From contig NZ_CAIZIZ010000477.1 of the NCBI RefSeq assembly GCF_903933125.1, forward strand, positions 1-64,000: a stretch of 64,000 nt of DNA, in the 5' to 3' direction. Below, in pieces: positions 1 through 8,746 of the stretch (position 1 is the first letter of the stretch; the number at the start of each line of letters is the position of its first letter). Made by a program: the position numbers and the translations under genes. Source of the DNA: an uncultured Lamprocystis sp. (GTDB lineage: Bacteria; Pseudomonadota; Gammaproteobacteria; Chromatiales; Chromatiaceae). The notes under the pieces are model-generated. The model was not told the DNA's origin, searched no databases, and saw only the letters and a list, made by a program, of their open reading frames with translations.

Positions 1-186
1 ATAAAACACTAATTTTATGGTTTTCCTGAGAGTAAGATGTGCGTACAAATATTTTAGTTGAAGTACTTAGTCGTTACCGCGGGCCACCGAACCCGCCCAA
101 TCAGGCAGCACTTCAAGTCCGGCGCGCGGCAACCGAGGCGTTGACTGTGAAAACGCTCATAACCATCAAAAGCGAGCAAAGGAACC

Positions 187-549
187 ATGGCCATCAGCAT
201 TGCGAAGATCAAGTTCATACTCTTGAAAAGCGGTTTTTCAGAAATGGCGGACAAGAGCAAGCATAAGGAGTTCATCCACACAAGAACAAGCGAAAGCGTC
301 TACTTGAACAAGGCCGAACCGAAGGTCTACTCACACTTGATCGTGCATCCCAGACATCTGAGCGAACGTACGCAACTGATAAACTCTGGCGTCGGCATCG
401 GCAGCAGTAACGATTTTCTATTTGGCGCCGGTTATAGGGCGTTCCCAGAAAGAATCCGCAACGGCACAAAACCCTGCAAGTACGGCGTTCCGTTTGGATT
501 CGATTCAATAGTGAGCTTGAACGCGTTTCTGGGACACATCTTCCCCTAG
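187..549 (+). CDS. Hypothetical protein, 120 aa, accessory region
   Basis: I do not recognise this family. The ATG at 187 is preceded by an AAAGGA-like ribosome binding site, and the reading frame is open for 120 codons, which is better supported than the overlapping ORFs on either strand. The protein is basic, has no signal peptide or membrane segment, and ends in a Gly/Phe-rich half. It lies 75 bp upstream of another unknown gene that overlaps an HNH nuclease gene, so the three may be one accessory unit. Base composition here is less GC-rich than in the core genes further on, which fits a transferred segment. Function is unknown. Confidence 0.5.
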   Translation: MAISIAKIKFILLKSGFSEMADKSKHKEFIHTRTSESVYLNKAEPKVYSHLIVHPRHLSERTQLINSGVGIGSSNDFLFGAGYRAFPERIRNGTKPCKYGVPFGFDSIVSLNAFLGHIFP

Positions 550-624
550 ACACCGTTTCTTAACGCACCGACCACCCGGCAACTCAGGCCGGGTGTCAGG
601 TACAACCATCTAGAGAGAGACACA

Positions 625-1104
625 ATGGCCAAGATCATCGGACGGAATGCCTTCAAACGACGTGGCTTGGAACTGCACATCGGCAAGCTCTTTGCGCTGC
701 GTCGTGAACATCACGACGACTCTTTCTTTGAGCCTAGTGGCGCGATTCGTGGATATGCAAGGGAGTATCTGCGCGCTTGGATCCCGATGTGGGAGGGCTA
801 TGAAGCGCCAAGAGCAGCTAAGAAACACTTAAGTGCCACCTTCCTCGGTCATGTTACAGAACGAACTGACTGGGAAAACCCGGAGGAGTTGCTATTTCGT
901 GAGGTCCTTGGAGTCCTTCAAGACGACTACCCGCGCTATTATCTATGCGTGGGAGACGGCGATTTCAGCGAGGCACAAGTGGATGAAATACTTGATGCCT
1001 ACCCCCTGAGCACCGACGTCGTATGGAAAGAAGCCGACGACAACCTGGCGTTTGATAACGTCTATTTTTTCAGCAAGCCTATTATTTCGAGAGGAGAGAT
1101 CTGA
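625..1104 (+). CDS. Hypothetical protein, 159 aa, coupled to HNH nuclease gene
   Basis: Unrecognised soluble protein. A GAGAGA purine run precedes the ATG. Its TGA stop shares one base with the ATG of the HNH nuclease gene (TGATG), with a strong GAGGAGAG site just upstream, so the two are translationally coupled. The C-terminal third is acidic and aromatic, with a stretch of Asp/Glu before a final FFSKPI. No catalytic motif is visible. Because of the coupling it could be a partner or immunity-type protein for the nuclease, but that is inference from position only. Confidence 0.6.
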   Translation: MAKIIGRNAFKRRGLELHIGKLFALRREHHDDSFFEPSGAIRGYAREYLRAWIPMWEGYEAPRAAKKHLSATFLGHVTERTDWENPEELLFREVLGVLQDDYPRYYLCVGDGDFSEAQVDEILDAYPLSTDVVWKEADDNLAFDNVYFFSKPIISRGEI

Positions 1105-1955
1105 TGCTAAACGTACGAGATTACGTGAATGAGAACAACTGCCTGATCTCAGTCTCCGCAGAATACAGCCCATTTGACGGAAACCTGACTCCGTACCCCT
1201 ACGTCACAAAAGAGGACAATTTTGCCGTCTCGCTCAGCGGCAAGTCAAACGAGTCCAAGAACCGCGAGTCATTTGAAGAATTCGTCAAACTTCTCGTTAA
1301 TCCGTCAAAGCATCCGTATGCCAAAGTCCGGTGCAAACCTAACTATCCAGGAGTCAAGATTCAAGGGGGACGTCTCGTGAGGGAGCTTAATTGGGAGCCG
1401 CTTCGGCGCAAACTGATCGAGGATGGTTTTGGGTCACTGGTCGGTGAAACCCCATCCAATGTAGTGACCCCGGCGATCGGAGAGGCTATCGGCGCCATCA
1501 GTCCGCCAAAGGCGTCGGGGCATCCAACAGACTACTACACCGTCGATCCTTCCCGTAACGACGAGCGCAAGCGGGTTCTCCGCGAGCAGACAACGCGCCC
1601 AGGTCAGCAGCGCTTTCGCCAATCGATTATCGACCTCCACGGCGAGGCGGTGTGCGGGATATCCGGATGCCGCGTCGTCGAGGTCGTACAAGCCGCGCAC
1701 ATTATGCCCTACCTCGGCGATGAAGATAATCACGTCGCAAACGGACTGCTGCTGCGAGCGGACTTGCATATTCTGTTCGACCGCGACCTGCTCGGTATCG
1801 ATCCCGTCACACTCCAAGTCCACCTGGCCCCGACTGTGCAATGCGATCCGGGATACGCAGCGTTCCACGGTATGACGTTGGGAGTGGCGCACGAAGTCTC
1901 GCGACCAGCCCTCCAAGAACGGTGGAATTGGTACCGAGAGCAACTCGACCATTGA
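1104..1955 (+). CDS. HNH endonuclease
   Basis: The C-terminal half carries an HNH nuclease fold: a Cys-x4-Cys pair at about residues 184-189, then QAAHIMPY with the first His at 199, the Asn in HVANGLLL at 213 and the last His in LHILFD at 222. This is the pattern of the HNH_2-type restriction-like endonucleases, which use a divalent metal to cut DNA. The first 140 residues are unrelated to anything I recognise and may be a targeting domain. It is the last gene of a three-gene plus-strand run. A link to defence is plausible from the nuclease type; the substrate cannot be read from sequence. Confidence 0.8.
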   Translation: MLNVRDYVNENNCLISVSAEYSPFDGNLTPYPYVTKEDNFAVSLSGKSNESKNRESFEEFVKLLVNPSKHPYAKVRCKPNYPGVKIQGGRLVRELNWEPLRRKLIEDGFGSLVGETPSNVVTPAIGEAIGAISPPKASGHPTDYYTVDPSRNDERKRVLREQTTRPGQQRFRQSIIDLHGEAVCGISGCRVVEVVQAAHIMPYLGDEDNHVANGLLLRADLHILFDRDLLGIDPVTLQVHLAPTVQCDPGYAAFHGMTLGVAHEVSRPALQERWNWYREQLDH

Positions 1956-2078
1956 GCGGACAGCTACTCCAGTTCGGATGGGGTATTCGCCCCGTCCGCA
2001 ACCATTTCGCGGAACTCGCGGAGAGCGGCAAGGCCGGGGACAACTTGCGCGGCAAACGCATTCCGGAAGCGCCCGGAG

Positions 2079-2495
2079 TCAGATGATCGAAGCCGTCTTA
2101 GGCCGGCCGCCGCAGCGGCCGTTGGCGTGCGCTGCATCAGCCTTGGCCGTGCTTGTTGTAGCCCTGCCGCCCTGCTTACCGAGCTGGGCCGCCATCCATT
2201 GGCGACTTCCGAGAAACCCTTCCAGCAAAGCGGGCAGGTAAAGGTCAGCATCCAGCGTCGGGAAATGCAGGCCCAAACCGGAGGGGCTGATCTCGATGTG
2301 CGCCAGATCCGCCGGCTGCGCCGCTTCGAGCCCCTGCGCATCCTGCGGGATGAACGACAGCTCGATGCCGGTGGAGAAGGCGATCACCACGCGGCGCAAA
2401 GCCTCGTCGTAGCGAGCGGATATCGCGACCGGGTTGGTCTCGCGGCACTGCATGGCACGGACGTTGGCCTGCTCGAATTCTTCAGCATTGACCAT
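2079..2495 (-). CDS. DUF2442 domain protein
   Basis: A 138-residue protein with the DUF2442 pattern: a beta-rich segment (ARYDEALRRVVIAFSTG) and the central D-L-x-x-I-E-I-S-x-x-G-x-x-L-x-F-P-x-L-D-A-D-L-Y-x-P stretch. The family is small, of unknown biochemistry, and very often encoded next to a DUF4160 protein, as here; such pairs are often listed as candidate toxin-antitoxin systems. The 5' end overlaps the DUF4160 gene by 14 bp, so the two are one operon. The last 40 residues are Ala/Gly/Arg-rich and probably disordered. Confidence 0.8.
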   Translation of the reverse strand: MVNAEEFEQANVRAMQCRETNPVAISARYDEALRRVVIAFSTGIELSFIPQDAQGLEAAQPADLAHIEISPSGLGLHFPTLDADLYLPALLEGFLGSRQWMAAQLGKQGGRATTSTAKADAAHANGRCGGRPKTASII

Positions 2496-2730
2496 GAATT
2501 TCGCTCCAGCGGCTGCAGGCCGTAACCAGTACCGCCGCGATTGCGGCCTTAATGCGGGTCAGCTCTTGCCGCGAGAAACCGTAATTTTCACGCAACTCCG
2601 GCGGACCATCTGGGCAGTGTAGGTTGTAAACCGCCTCGCAGCCTCCGCCGACGACATGAACGTGCGCGGGCCTATGGTCGTTCGGATAGATCACCACGCG
2701 GAGGTGGTCGAGACGCAGGACCGTGGGCAT
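2482..2730 (-). CDS. DUF4160 domain protein
   Basis: An 82-residue protein with the DUF4160 signature: a hydrophobic strand (LRVVIYPNDHRPAHVHV) with the conserved D/N-H-x-P-x-H-V-H histidines, then a Gly-rich turn, and a C-terminal helix beginning after ENYGFSRQEL. It is the upstream partner of the DUF2442 gene, which starts inside its 3' end. The conserved His cluster suggests metal or nucleotide binding, but the family's activity is not established. Pairing with DUF2442 suggests a toxin-antitoxin-like role (inference). Confidence 0.8.
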   Translation of the reverse strand: MPTVLRLDHLRVVIYPNDHRPAHVHVVGGGCEAVYNLHCPDGPPELRENYGFSRQELTRIKAAIAAVLVTACSRWSEIHGQC

Positions 2731-2820
2731 AGCTACAGTCTATCAAGAACCAAAGCACTTGGGTTGATCCCGCGGGTCGAAAATTACGATGGCATGCGAG
2801 AAGGTTAGCCACAAAATCGG

Positions 2821-2976
2821 GACCTTGATCATCGTTCCGGCCACTGGAGGTCGAGGCTTTAGCCGGTCCGGCGTGCAGGCACCACTGATTTTCTTTAAGA
2901 TCCGGGGAATCGCCACCAGCTGAAGCCTCGACGTCCAGTTGCGGATAGGCCGCTGGCCGGCACGATGATCAAGGCC
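2821..2976. repeat. Palindromic intergenic element, copy 1
   Basis: The ends are a 22-bp inverted repeat with two mismatches: the left arm contains CTTGATCATCGTTCCGGCC and the right arm is its near complement GGCCGGCACGATGATCAAGG. Just inside, ACTGGAGGTCGAGGCTTTA pairs with a near-complementary stretch on the right, so most of the element can fold. A related copy lies at 3846-3969, and lone arms occur near 54396 and 60676. No coding capacity is seen; it resembles a REP- or MITE-like dispersed element. Confidence 0.65.
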
Positions 2977-2999
2977 GCGCAATCAACCGAGGCGGCTTC

Positions 3000-3806
3000 T
3001 CATTTCCGGATGATGATCAGGTCATCCTGACTGGGGACTGTCGCTGGATAGTTCAACCCCGGGTAGGTTGAATCCAGGTAATTGGAGATAAAGCCGTCGA
3101 GCCTGATCGTATCGCAAGGGGCCGCGGACAACGGATTGATGAGACACATTCTGAACAGGACAATCAGATCTTCGCGGCTCGGCACCCGGTCCAGCGGGGT
3201 GTCGATGGTATAGATGGTGACTTCCGCTTGTCGACCGGCCAGTGCCTGATAAAAACGCGACTCGTGGCAGCACGCGTGCAAGTCCAGATTTGTCCTCGCT
3301 TCCTCCCGGCGCCCTGCCGCCTTCTGGAACCCGATACCGATCAGCGCCATCGGCGCCGCGGGCTGGTTGAGGATGATCGCCAGATGCCCCCCGGGCTTCA
3401 GCAGGGTGAGTGCCAACCGGATCTTGTCGCGAATATCATCGAGCCCGTTGAAGTGATACAGCACATGCGAGAGTGTCATCAGATCGAATCCCTGAGGATG
3501 ATCAGTGGACACCCGATACCGGGCGGACGCGTCCCAGGGGCACGCATACACATCGCTAAACTTTTTCGCCAGGACATCGCAACAGCGAGGATTTGGCTCC
3601 AGCACCATCAGCTTTTCGGCATAGGGCCGCATCAAGTCCGGCAAATGGCCTTGTCCGGCACCAATATCCAATATGGAAAAGCCGGCGCGATACACGATGG
3701 GTAGCGCGCCCTTGTCCTGCAGTTGCCGAACGGCTTCACTATTTTGAAGTGAATGGCGATGAAACAGGGTGAGCGCTTGCTCAAAAACCTCATAATCCAA
3801 TTGCAT
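3000..3806 (-). CDS. Class I SAM-dependent methyltransferase
   Basis: A 268-residue protein with a Rossmann methyltransferase core. Motif I is FSILDIGAGQGHLPDL near residue 65, the acidic residue at the end of strand 2 lies in MVLEPNPR, and the post-motif FDLMTLSHVLYHF and LLKPGGHLAIIL stretches follow in the expected order. The substrate cannot be predicted. The gene is isolated, with palindromic intergenic elements on both sides, and does not belong to the hox operon 250 bp away. The start is the first ATG; there is only a weak ribosome binding site. Confidence 0.75.
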   Translation of the reverse strand: MQLDYEVFEQALTLFHRHSLQNSEAVRQLQDKGALPIVYRAGFSILDIGAGQGHLPDLMRPYAEKLMVLEPNPRCCDVLAKKFSDVYACPWDASARYRVSTDHPQGFDLMTLSHVLYHFNGLDDIRDKIRLALTLLKPGGHLAIILNQPAAPMALIGIGFQKAAGRREEARTNLDLHACCHESRFYQALAGRQAEVTIYTIDTPLDRVPSREDLIVLFRMCLINPLSAAPCDTIRLDGFISNYLDSTYPGLNYPATVPSQDDLIIIRK

Positions 3807-3845
3807 CTTATTGGCGGTACCAGCTCAGCAAAGAGAACACTGTGC

Positions 3846-3969
3846 GGCCTCGATCAAGATTCCGGCCACCTGGGCTCGTCGGGTGCGTAGTCAGGCCATC
3901 CTGGCCTGATACCGTCAGGGCTGGAAGCCCTGACTACGCACGCCGCTGGCCGGGATTACGATTAAGGCC
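3846..3969. repeat. Palindromic intergenic element, copy 2
   Basis: The outer arms (GGCCTCGATCAAGATTCCGG and its near complement ending in ATTAAGGCC) match the arms of the element at 2821-2976. Inside is a perfect 13-bp inverted repeat, GTGCGTAGTCAGG with CCTGACTACGCAC, enclosing smaller palindromes. It fills most of the gap between the methyltransferase and hoxH. No gene is visible in this gap. Confidence 0.65.
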
Positions 3970-4057
3970 CGCGGTGCGGCGGTTAACGCGGCGAGCGGAA
4001 GCATTCTGTCAAACAACCGCCTGCGACGACCAGCCTACCCGGGAATTGAAACTGAAC

Positions 4058-5560
4058 TCAGGAGTCAAGTACCGGCGACCGCCCCAGACGACCGTCCGGA
4101 TGCCGATAGAGGCGGTCCAGTGTCAAACCCGCGGCATCCTGTAACTCGATATCCAGGGGCATCCGCCCCAGCGCATGGGTGGCACAGGAAAGACAGGGGT
4201 CATAGGCGCGGATGGCCACCTCGATCTGGTTCAAGAGCGGTTCGGTCAGTTCCCGCCCGCTAAGGTAATCGGCGGCCACCTGGCGGATGGCGGTGTTCAT
4301 GGCTTGATTGTTGTTGGTCGTGGAGACGATGAGGTTGGCGCGCGTCACCAGTCCGTCGCCGTCGATTTCATAATGATGAAAGAGCGTGCCGCGAGGAGCC
4401 TCCACGACACCGATGCCCTTGCTGCGCATCGCCCCGCTCAGACGTAAGTCCGTGCCCTGCAGGTCCGGATCCGCAAGCAGTTCGCGGATCAGCTCGGCAC
4501 AGTGCAGCAACTCGATCAGCCTGGCCCAGTGGGTGGCGAGCGCCGCCTGGAGCGGGCGGCCCTCGCCGGCGGCGGCGAAGTCCTGGCGTTCCTGCTCGGC
4601 CAGCGGGGTGTGGAAGCAGTCGCAATTGTTGACGCGGGCAAGCGGCCCTACCCGGTACCAGCCGCACTCCGGCCCCAGTTGGGTCAGGAAAGGGAACTTC
4701 ATGTAGCTCCAGTCCTTGACCTCCTCCTGGATCAGTTGCTCGTAATTGTTGCAGTCCTGGTGATCCATGAGCGTGTCGCCCTGCGGGCCACGCACACGCA
4801 GACCCCCGTCATAGAGTTCGAAGGCCCCGTCCGGTCGGATCAGGCTCAGGGTGTTGGCGTCCACGGCCCCGAACCGATAGTGATACTCGGGGTTACGCAG
4901 GATGATCCGTTTCATCAACTGAACCGCGCCCTCGGCCCAGTTGCACACCTGATCGATATCGGCCTGGAGCAGATCCCGCTCCTGTGCACTCACATGCTTA
5001 TTGATCCCGCCGGGCAGCGCACCGGTACCGTGAACCCGCTTGCCGGCCGTGATGCGGATCACCTCCTGTCCGAACTTACGCAGCAGCACGCCCTGCTTCG
5101 CGATCTCCGGATGATCCTGGATCAGACCGACGATGTTGCGGTGAGCCACCGGGTCGTCGACACCGAACAAGAGGTCCGGGGATGAGAGATGAAAGAAGTT
5201 CAGTGCATGCGATTGCAGCACCTGACCCAGATGCATGAGCCGCCGCACTTTCTCGGCGGTCGGCGTGAGCACATCGACGCCAACCAACTGGTCACAGGCC
5301 TTGGCCGCCGCCAGGTGATGGCTGACCGGGCAGATACCGCACAGACGCTGAACCAGCACCGGCAACTCCCAATAAGGCCGGCCCTGGATGAACCGCTCGA
5401 ACCCGCGAAACTCGACGACATGCAGTCGCGCCTGCCGCACCCGGTTGTCGTCATCCAACAACAGGGTGACCTTGCCGTGCCCCTCGACCCGCGTCAGCGG
5501 CTCGATGCAGACTCGCTTCAAGGTCTCCGGATGGCGGGCGGTTTCGAGTGAATCGGTCAT
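4058..5560 (-). CDS. hoxH: NAD-linked [NiFe] hydrogenase large subunit HoxH
   Basis: Carries the [NiFe] active site that splits or makes H2 in the soluble bidirectional hydrogenase. The N-terminal nickel-binding motif RLCGICPVSHH has its Cys pair at 74 and 77; the C-terminal pair is in DPCLSCATH at 456 and 459. The 38 residues after that His should be removed by a maturation protease after nickel insertion. Length (500 aa) fits HoxH of the NAD-reducing (group 3d) enzymes. It is the last gene of hoxF-U-Y-H, 18 bp after hoxY. No hoxW protease or hyp genes are present in the window, so maturation factors must be elsewhere. Confidence 0.95.
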   Translation of the reverse strand: MTDSLETARHPETLKRVCIEPLTRVEGHGKVTLLLDDDNRVRQARLHVVEFRGFERFIQGRPYWELPVLVQRLCGICPVSHHLAAAKACDQLVGVDVLTPTAEKVRRLMHLGQVLQSHALNFFHLSSPDLLFGVDDPVAHRNIVGLIQDHPEIAKQGVLLRKFGQEVIRITAGKRVHGTGALPGGINKHVSAQERDLLQADIDQVCNWAEGAVQLMKRIILRNPEYHYRFGAVDANTLSLIRPDGAFELYDGGLRVRGPQGDTLMDHQDCNNYEQLIQEEVKDWSYMKFPFLTQLGPECGWYRVGPLARVNNCDCFHTPLAEQERQDFAAAGEGRPLQAALATHWARLIELLHCAELIRELLADPDLQGTDLRLSGAMRSKGIGVVEAPRGTLFHHYEIDGDGLVTRANLIVSTTNNNQAMNTAIRQVAADYLSGRELTEPLLNQIEVAIRAYDPCLSCATHALGRMPLDIELQDAAGLTLDRLYRHPDGRLGRSPVLDS

Positions 5561-5578
5561 GGTTAAGCCTGCAGCGCG

Positions 5579-6118
5579 CTAATCGTAATGAATCTGCGTA
5601 TAAGGGAACGCGATCGGCTGCCCCGACAGCCAGGCGGTCAGGAAGGTCCAGAGGGTATCCGCGGAAGGCGGACAGCCGGGCAGAACATAATCGACCTTCA
5701 CGACCTCATGGATGGGATGAACCCGGTCGAGCAGGAGCGGGATTTCCGGGTCGCGCGGAATGCCCGGATGATAGACCCCGACTCCACGCACATAGCTCTC
5801 TTCCAGACACTCACGCAGCGCAAGCGCGTTGCGCATCGCCGGAACTCCGCCGTTGACCGCGCAGGCGCCAACCGCCACCAGGGTCCGGCAGTGTCGGCGG
5901 AACGCGCGCAGGACCTCCAGATTCTCGGTGTTGGCCACCCCGCCCTCGATCAGGCCCAGGTCGCAGTCGCCGACCGTCTTGATATCCGTCAGTGGCGAGC
6001 GGTCGAAGTCGACCAGATCGACCAGTTGCAGGATGCGCTCATCGATGTCCAAGAGCGACGTGTGACAGCCGAAACAGCCGCACAGTGAAGCGGTCGCGAC
6101 GCGAGGTTTGGCGGACAC
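5579..6118 (-). CDS. hoxY: NAD-linked [NiFe] hydrogenase small subunit HoxY
   Basis: Electron-transfer small subunit, 179 aa, carrying the proximal [4Fe-4S] cluster: CGCFGCHTSLLDIDE near the N-terminus, VAVGACAVNGGVPAMRN in the middle and LPGCPPSADTLW near the end supply the cluster cysteines. The ORF is open further upstream to 6283, but I place the start at GTG 6118: it follows the hoxU stop by one base, has a GGGAGGTGAG ribosome binding site, and gives the usual length. The short subunit without extra ferredoxin domains is typical of soluble Hox enzymes. Confidence 0.92.
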   Translation of the reverse strand: MSAKPRVATASLCGCFGCHTSLLDIDERILQLVDLVDFDRSPLTDIKTVGDCDLGLIEGGVANTENLEVLRAFRRHCRTLVAVGACAVNGGVPAMRNALALRECLEESYVRGVGVYHPGIPRDPEIPLLLDRVHPIHEVVKVDYVLPGCPPSADTLWTFLTAWLSGQPIAFPYTQIHYD

Positions 6119-6119
6119 G

Positions 6120-6836
6120 TCACTCACCTCCCGGCTGAGCACGCAGGTCCCCGACCACGCTGATCGGCGCCTGATCATAGAGTCGTTGACCGATCGGCTG
6201 CTCATAACCGCGATGCTTGGGGAGAATGGCCCCGGTCGGGCAAACCTGGGCGGCGCGGTCGCTCGCGGCGAAGTGCGAGTCACCGAGCAGGCCGCTGGGC
6301 GAGTCGATCACCAGATGGCTCGCCAACCCGCGACCGCTGACGGCAAAGACCCGCTTGTGATCATGATCGCGGCTGGCACGCACGCACAGTTCGCACAGAA
6401 TGCAGCGGTTGAAGTCGATCATGAAATCCGGGTGCGAGGCATCCACCGGACGCTGGGGAAAGAACTGCGGGAAGTGCGGGCTGAGCATCCCGACGTAATA
6501 AGCGACCGCCTGAAGCTGGCAACTGCCGCTGCGCTCGCAGGCCGGGCAGACATGATTGCCCTCGACGAAGAGCATCTGCACGATCGAGCGGCGCGTGGAT
6601 TGAATCGTCTCGGTGTTCGACTCCACCGTCATGCCATCCAGCGCCGCCGTGGTACAGGCGGAGACCAGCCGTCCGCCGACGCCGACCATGCAGACCCGGC
6701 AACTGCCATGGGGTGCATAGTCCGGGTTGTGGCACAGGTGCGGGATATAGATACCGGCGGCCAGCGCCGCATCCATGATGGTCTGGCCGGGAGTGAAGGG
6801 AATCGGCCTGCCATCGAGACTCAGGGTCGTGCTCAT
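6120..6836 (-). CDS. hoxU: Hydrogenase diaphorase subunit HoxU
   Basis: Iron-sulfur subunit homologous to the N-terminus of complex I NuoG, 238 aa. The [2Fe-2S] cysteines are at about 35, 46, 49 and 61 (GSCRVCMVG); a His/Cys segment CPACERSGSC and a four-Cys stretch CILCELCVRA supply [4Fe-4S] sites. It passes electrons between HoxY and the NAD site of HoxF. The ATG overlaps the hoxF stop by 4 bp, showing coupled translation. Confidence 0.93.
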   Translation of the reverse strand: MSTTLSLDGRPIPFTPGQTIMDAALAAGIYIPHLCHNPDYAPHGSCRVCMVGVGGRLVSACTTAALDGMTVESNTETIQSTRRSIVQMLFVEGNHVCPACERSGSCQLQAVAYYVGMLSPHFPQFFPQRPVDASHPDFMIDFNRCILCELCVRASRDHDHKRVFAVSGRGLASHLVIDSPSGLLGDSHFAASDRAAQVCPTGAILPKHRGYEQPIGQRLYDQAPISVVGDLRAQPGGE

Positions 6837-8650
6837 GCCTCTTCCTCCACATGATCCGCGACACCGTCGCGGCCGGTGAGGGCCCGCGCGGACGCCAGTG
6901 CGGCATCCAGGTCGAACGACGGGCTGTAGTCGGCGCTGCGCAGACGCCGCCGATAAATCGCGGGGAACTTGTCCAGTGTATTGAGCACATGGTTCGGTGC
7001 CGTGTGCCCGAGGCCGCAGTAACTTGTCTGCCGCATCACCGCGCCGATGTCACGCAACTCCTGAAGATCATGGGCGGACGCCTGACCGGCCGCGACCTTC
7101 TCCACCAGATTCCGCAACAGTGCCGTACCCACCCGACAGGGCGTGCAGAAGCCGCAGGACTCATGAGCGAAGAAGGCGGCAAAGTTGCGGACCAAGTCCA
7201 GCAGGTCGCGCGAACGGTCGAAAATCATGAATGAACCGGCGGTAGGCAGATCCTCGAACGCGAGCAGACGGTCGAATTCAGCCGGCGCCAAGGTGGTCCC
7301 GGCCGCGCCGGACACCTGGACCGCCTGCACCTCCTCCGCCCCGCAGTCGGTCAACACCCGATGCACCGGAGTTCCGAAGGGGTATTCGTAGATTCCGGGC
7401 CGGGCACAGTCACCGCTGACGGACAAGATCTTGCTGCCGGCCGACTGATCCGTGCCCTCACCGCGCAGCCAGTAACCGCCCCATTGGACCACCCGGGCGG
7501 CGGCCAGAAAGGTCTCCACATTGTTGACCACGGTGGGCCGGTCCTGGTAGCCGCTGATCACCGGGAAGGGCGGACGCTTGCGGGTAACGCCGCGCTTACC
7601 CTCCAGCGACTCGATCAGGGCCGACTCCTCACCGCAGATGTAGGCTCCGGCGCCCAGATGAATGGCGATATCGAAATCGAAACCCTGCTGGCCGAGGATG
7701 TCCTTGCCGAGCAGCCCCTCGGCACGGCGGCGCGCCAGGACCGATTCCAGATGCGGCACCAGATAGCGATACTCGCCGCGCAGGTAGAGGAACCCCAGAC
7801 GGGCACCGATCACGCCGGCGCACAGGGTCATCCCCTCGAACACCAGATCGGTATAACTGGTCAGCAAAACCCGATCCTTGAAGGTGCCGGGCTCACCCTC
7901 ATCCGCGTTGCACACAACGAAGCGCGGCACCGTCCGGTCGCCGCCCTCAGCCTCGCGGCAGAAACGCCACTTCAAGGCCGTGGTGAATCCGGCACCGCCG
8001 CGCCCGCGCAGACCCGAGCGCTCCAGTTCAGCCAGCGCCGCATCGGCCCCGCCGTCCAGCAACCGGCGCAGACTCGCCCCGTCGGTCGCCGGATTGCTGA
8101 GCAGGAGCCCGCGACGGCGGATATTGTCCTCCACCCGGAAGAATGCGCCCGGCCAGCGCTCCAGCGGCACGCCCTCCTCCACCAGGTCGGCGATGCGATC
8201 CACCCGCGCCGCGGTCAGCGCGGTCACCGCTTGACCATTGACCAGGAGCGCCGGTCCCTGATCGCACATGCCGGTGCAGGATGTCAGTCCGATCGTCACC
8301 CTTCCATCGGCGCGAGGCGCATCCAATCCCAGACCCAGGCGCTCGGCGAGCAGCCCGACCAGTCGCTGGTTGCCGAGCATCCGATCAGTGATATTGTCCG
8401 AAAACAGGATATCGAAGTCGCCGCGGGGCTGATCGTGCAGAAAGGCATAAAAAGCGACCGCCCCGCGCACCTGGGCGTGCGCCACGTCCAGTGCCGCGGC
8501 CAGGGCATCGACCGCCGTCGGCGGCACCCAGCCGAATTGCTGCTGGACCGCAATCAGGTGCTGGAGCAGATACTCCGGCGCTTGACCATACAAACCGAGC
8601 GACCGGGCGACGAAGGCCTGAACTTTCGAGTCGACGGGTTCGCCCATCAC
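6833..8650 (-). CDS. hoxF: Hydrogenase diaphorase subunit HoxF (NuoE-NuoF fusion)
   Basis: NAD- and FMN-binding diaphorase subunit, 605 aa. Residues 1-160 are a NuoE-like thioredoxin-fold domain containing CTGMCDQGPALLVNG; the rest is NuoF-like, with the FMN/NAD loop GLRGRGGAGFTTALKW, the segment GEESALIESLEGKRG, and the C-terminal [4Fe-4S] cysteines in SCGFCTPCRVGT plus TSYCGLG. The fused form of about 600 aa is that of the Ralstonia-type NAD-reducing hydrogenase, and no separate hoxE is present. It is the first gene of the operon; two adjacent ATGs make the start uncertain by one codon. Confidence 0.93.
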   Translation of the reverse strand: MMGEPVDSKVQAFVARSLGLYGQAPEYLLQHLIAVQQQFGWVPPTAVDALAAALDVAHAQVRGAVAFYAFLHDQPRGDFDILFSDNITDRMLGNQRLVGLLAERLGLGLDAPRADGRVTIGLTSCTGMCDQGPALLVNGQAVTALTAARVDRIADLVEEGVPLERWPGAFFRVEDNIRRRGLLLSNPATDGASLRRLLDGGADAALAELERSGLRGRGGAGFTTALKWRFCREAEGGDRTVPRFVVCNADEGEPGTFKDRVLLTSYTDLVFEGMTLCAGVIGARLGFLYLRGEYRYLVPHLESVLARRRAEGLLGKDILGQQGFDFDIAIHLGAGAYICGEESALIESLEGKRGVTRKRPPFPVISGYQDRPTVVNNVETFLAAARVVQWGGYWLRGEGTDQSAGSKILSVSGDCARPGIYEYPFGTPVHRVLTDCGAEEVQAVQVSGAAGTTLAPAEFDRLLAFEDLPTAGSFMIFDRSRDLLDLVRNFAAFFAHESCGFCTPCRVGTALLRNLVEKVAAGQASAHDLQELRDIGAVMRQTSYCGLGHTAPNHVLNTLDKFPAIYRRRLRSADYSPSFDLDAALASARALTGRDGVADHVEEEA

Positions 8651-8746
8651 AGCCTCCAGTGGTTGCGGAATGCGTCGGCGTACTCAGGCGATCCCCAAGA
8701 ATAAAGATCCCGACGGCGCACGCCTGCAAGATCCGTAGAGGCTGTA

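Noticed and set aside
2743-2982. 79-aa minus-strand ORF
   Set aside because: Lies across the palindromic intergenic element; no domain or start signal.
7361-8704. 447-aa plus-strand ORF opposite hoxF
   Set aside because: Shadow frame of a GC-rich gene; the minus-strand HoxF has full domain and cofactor motifs.
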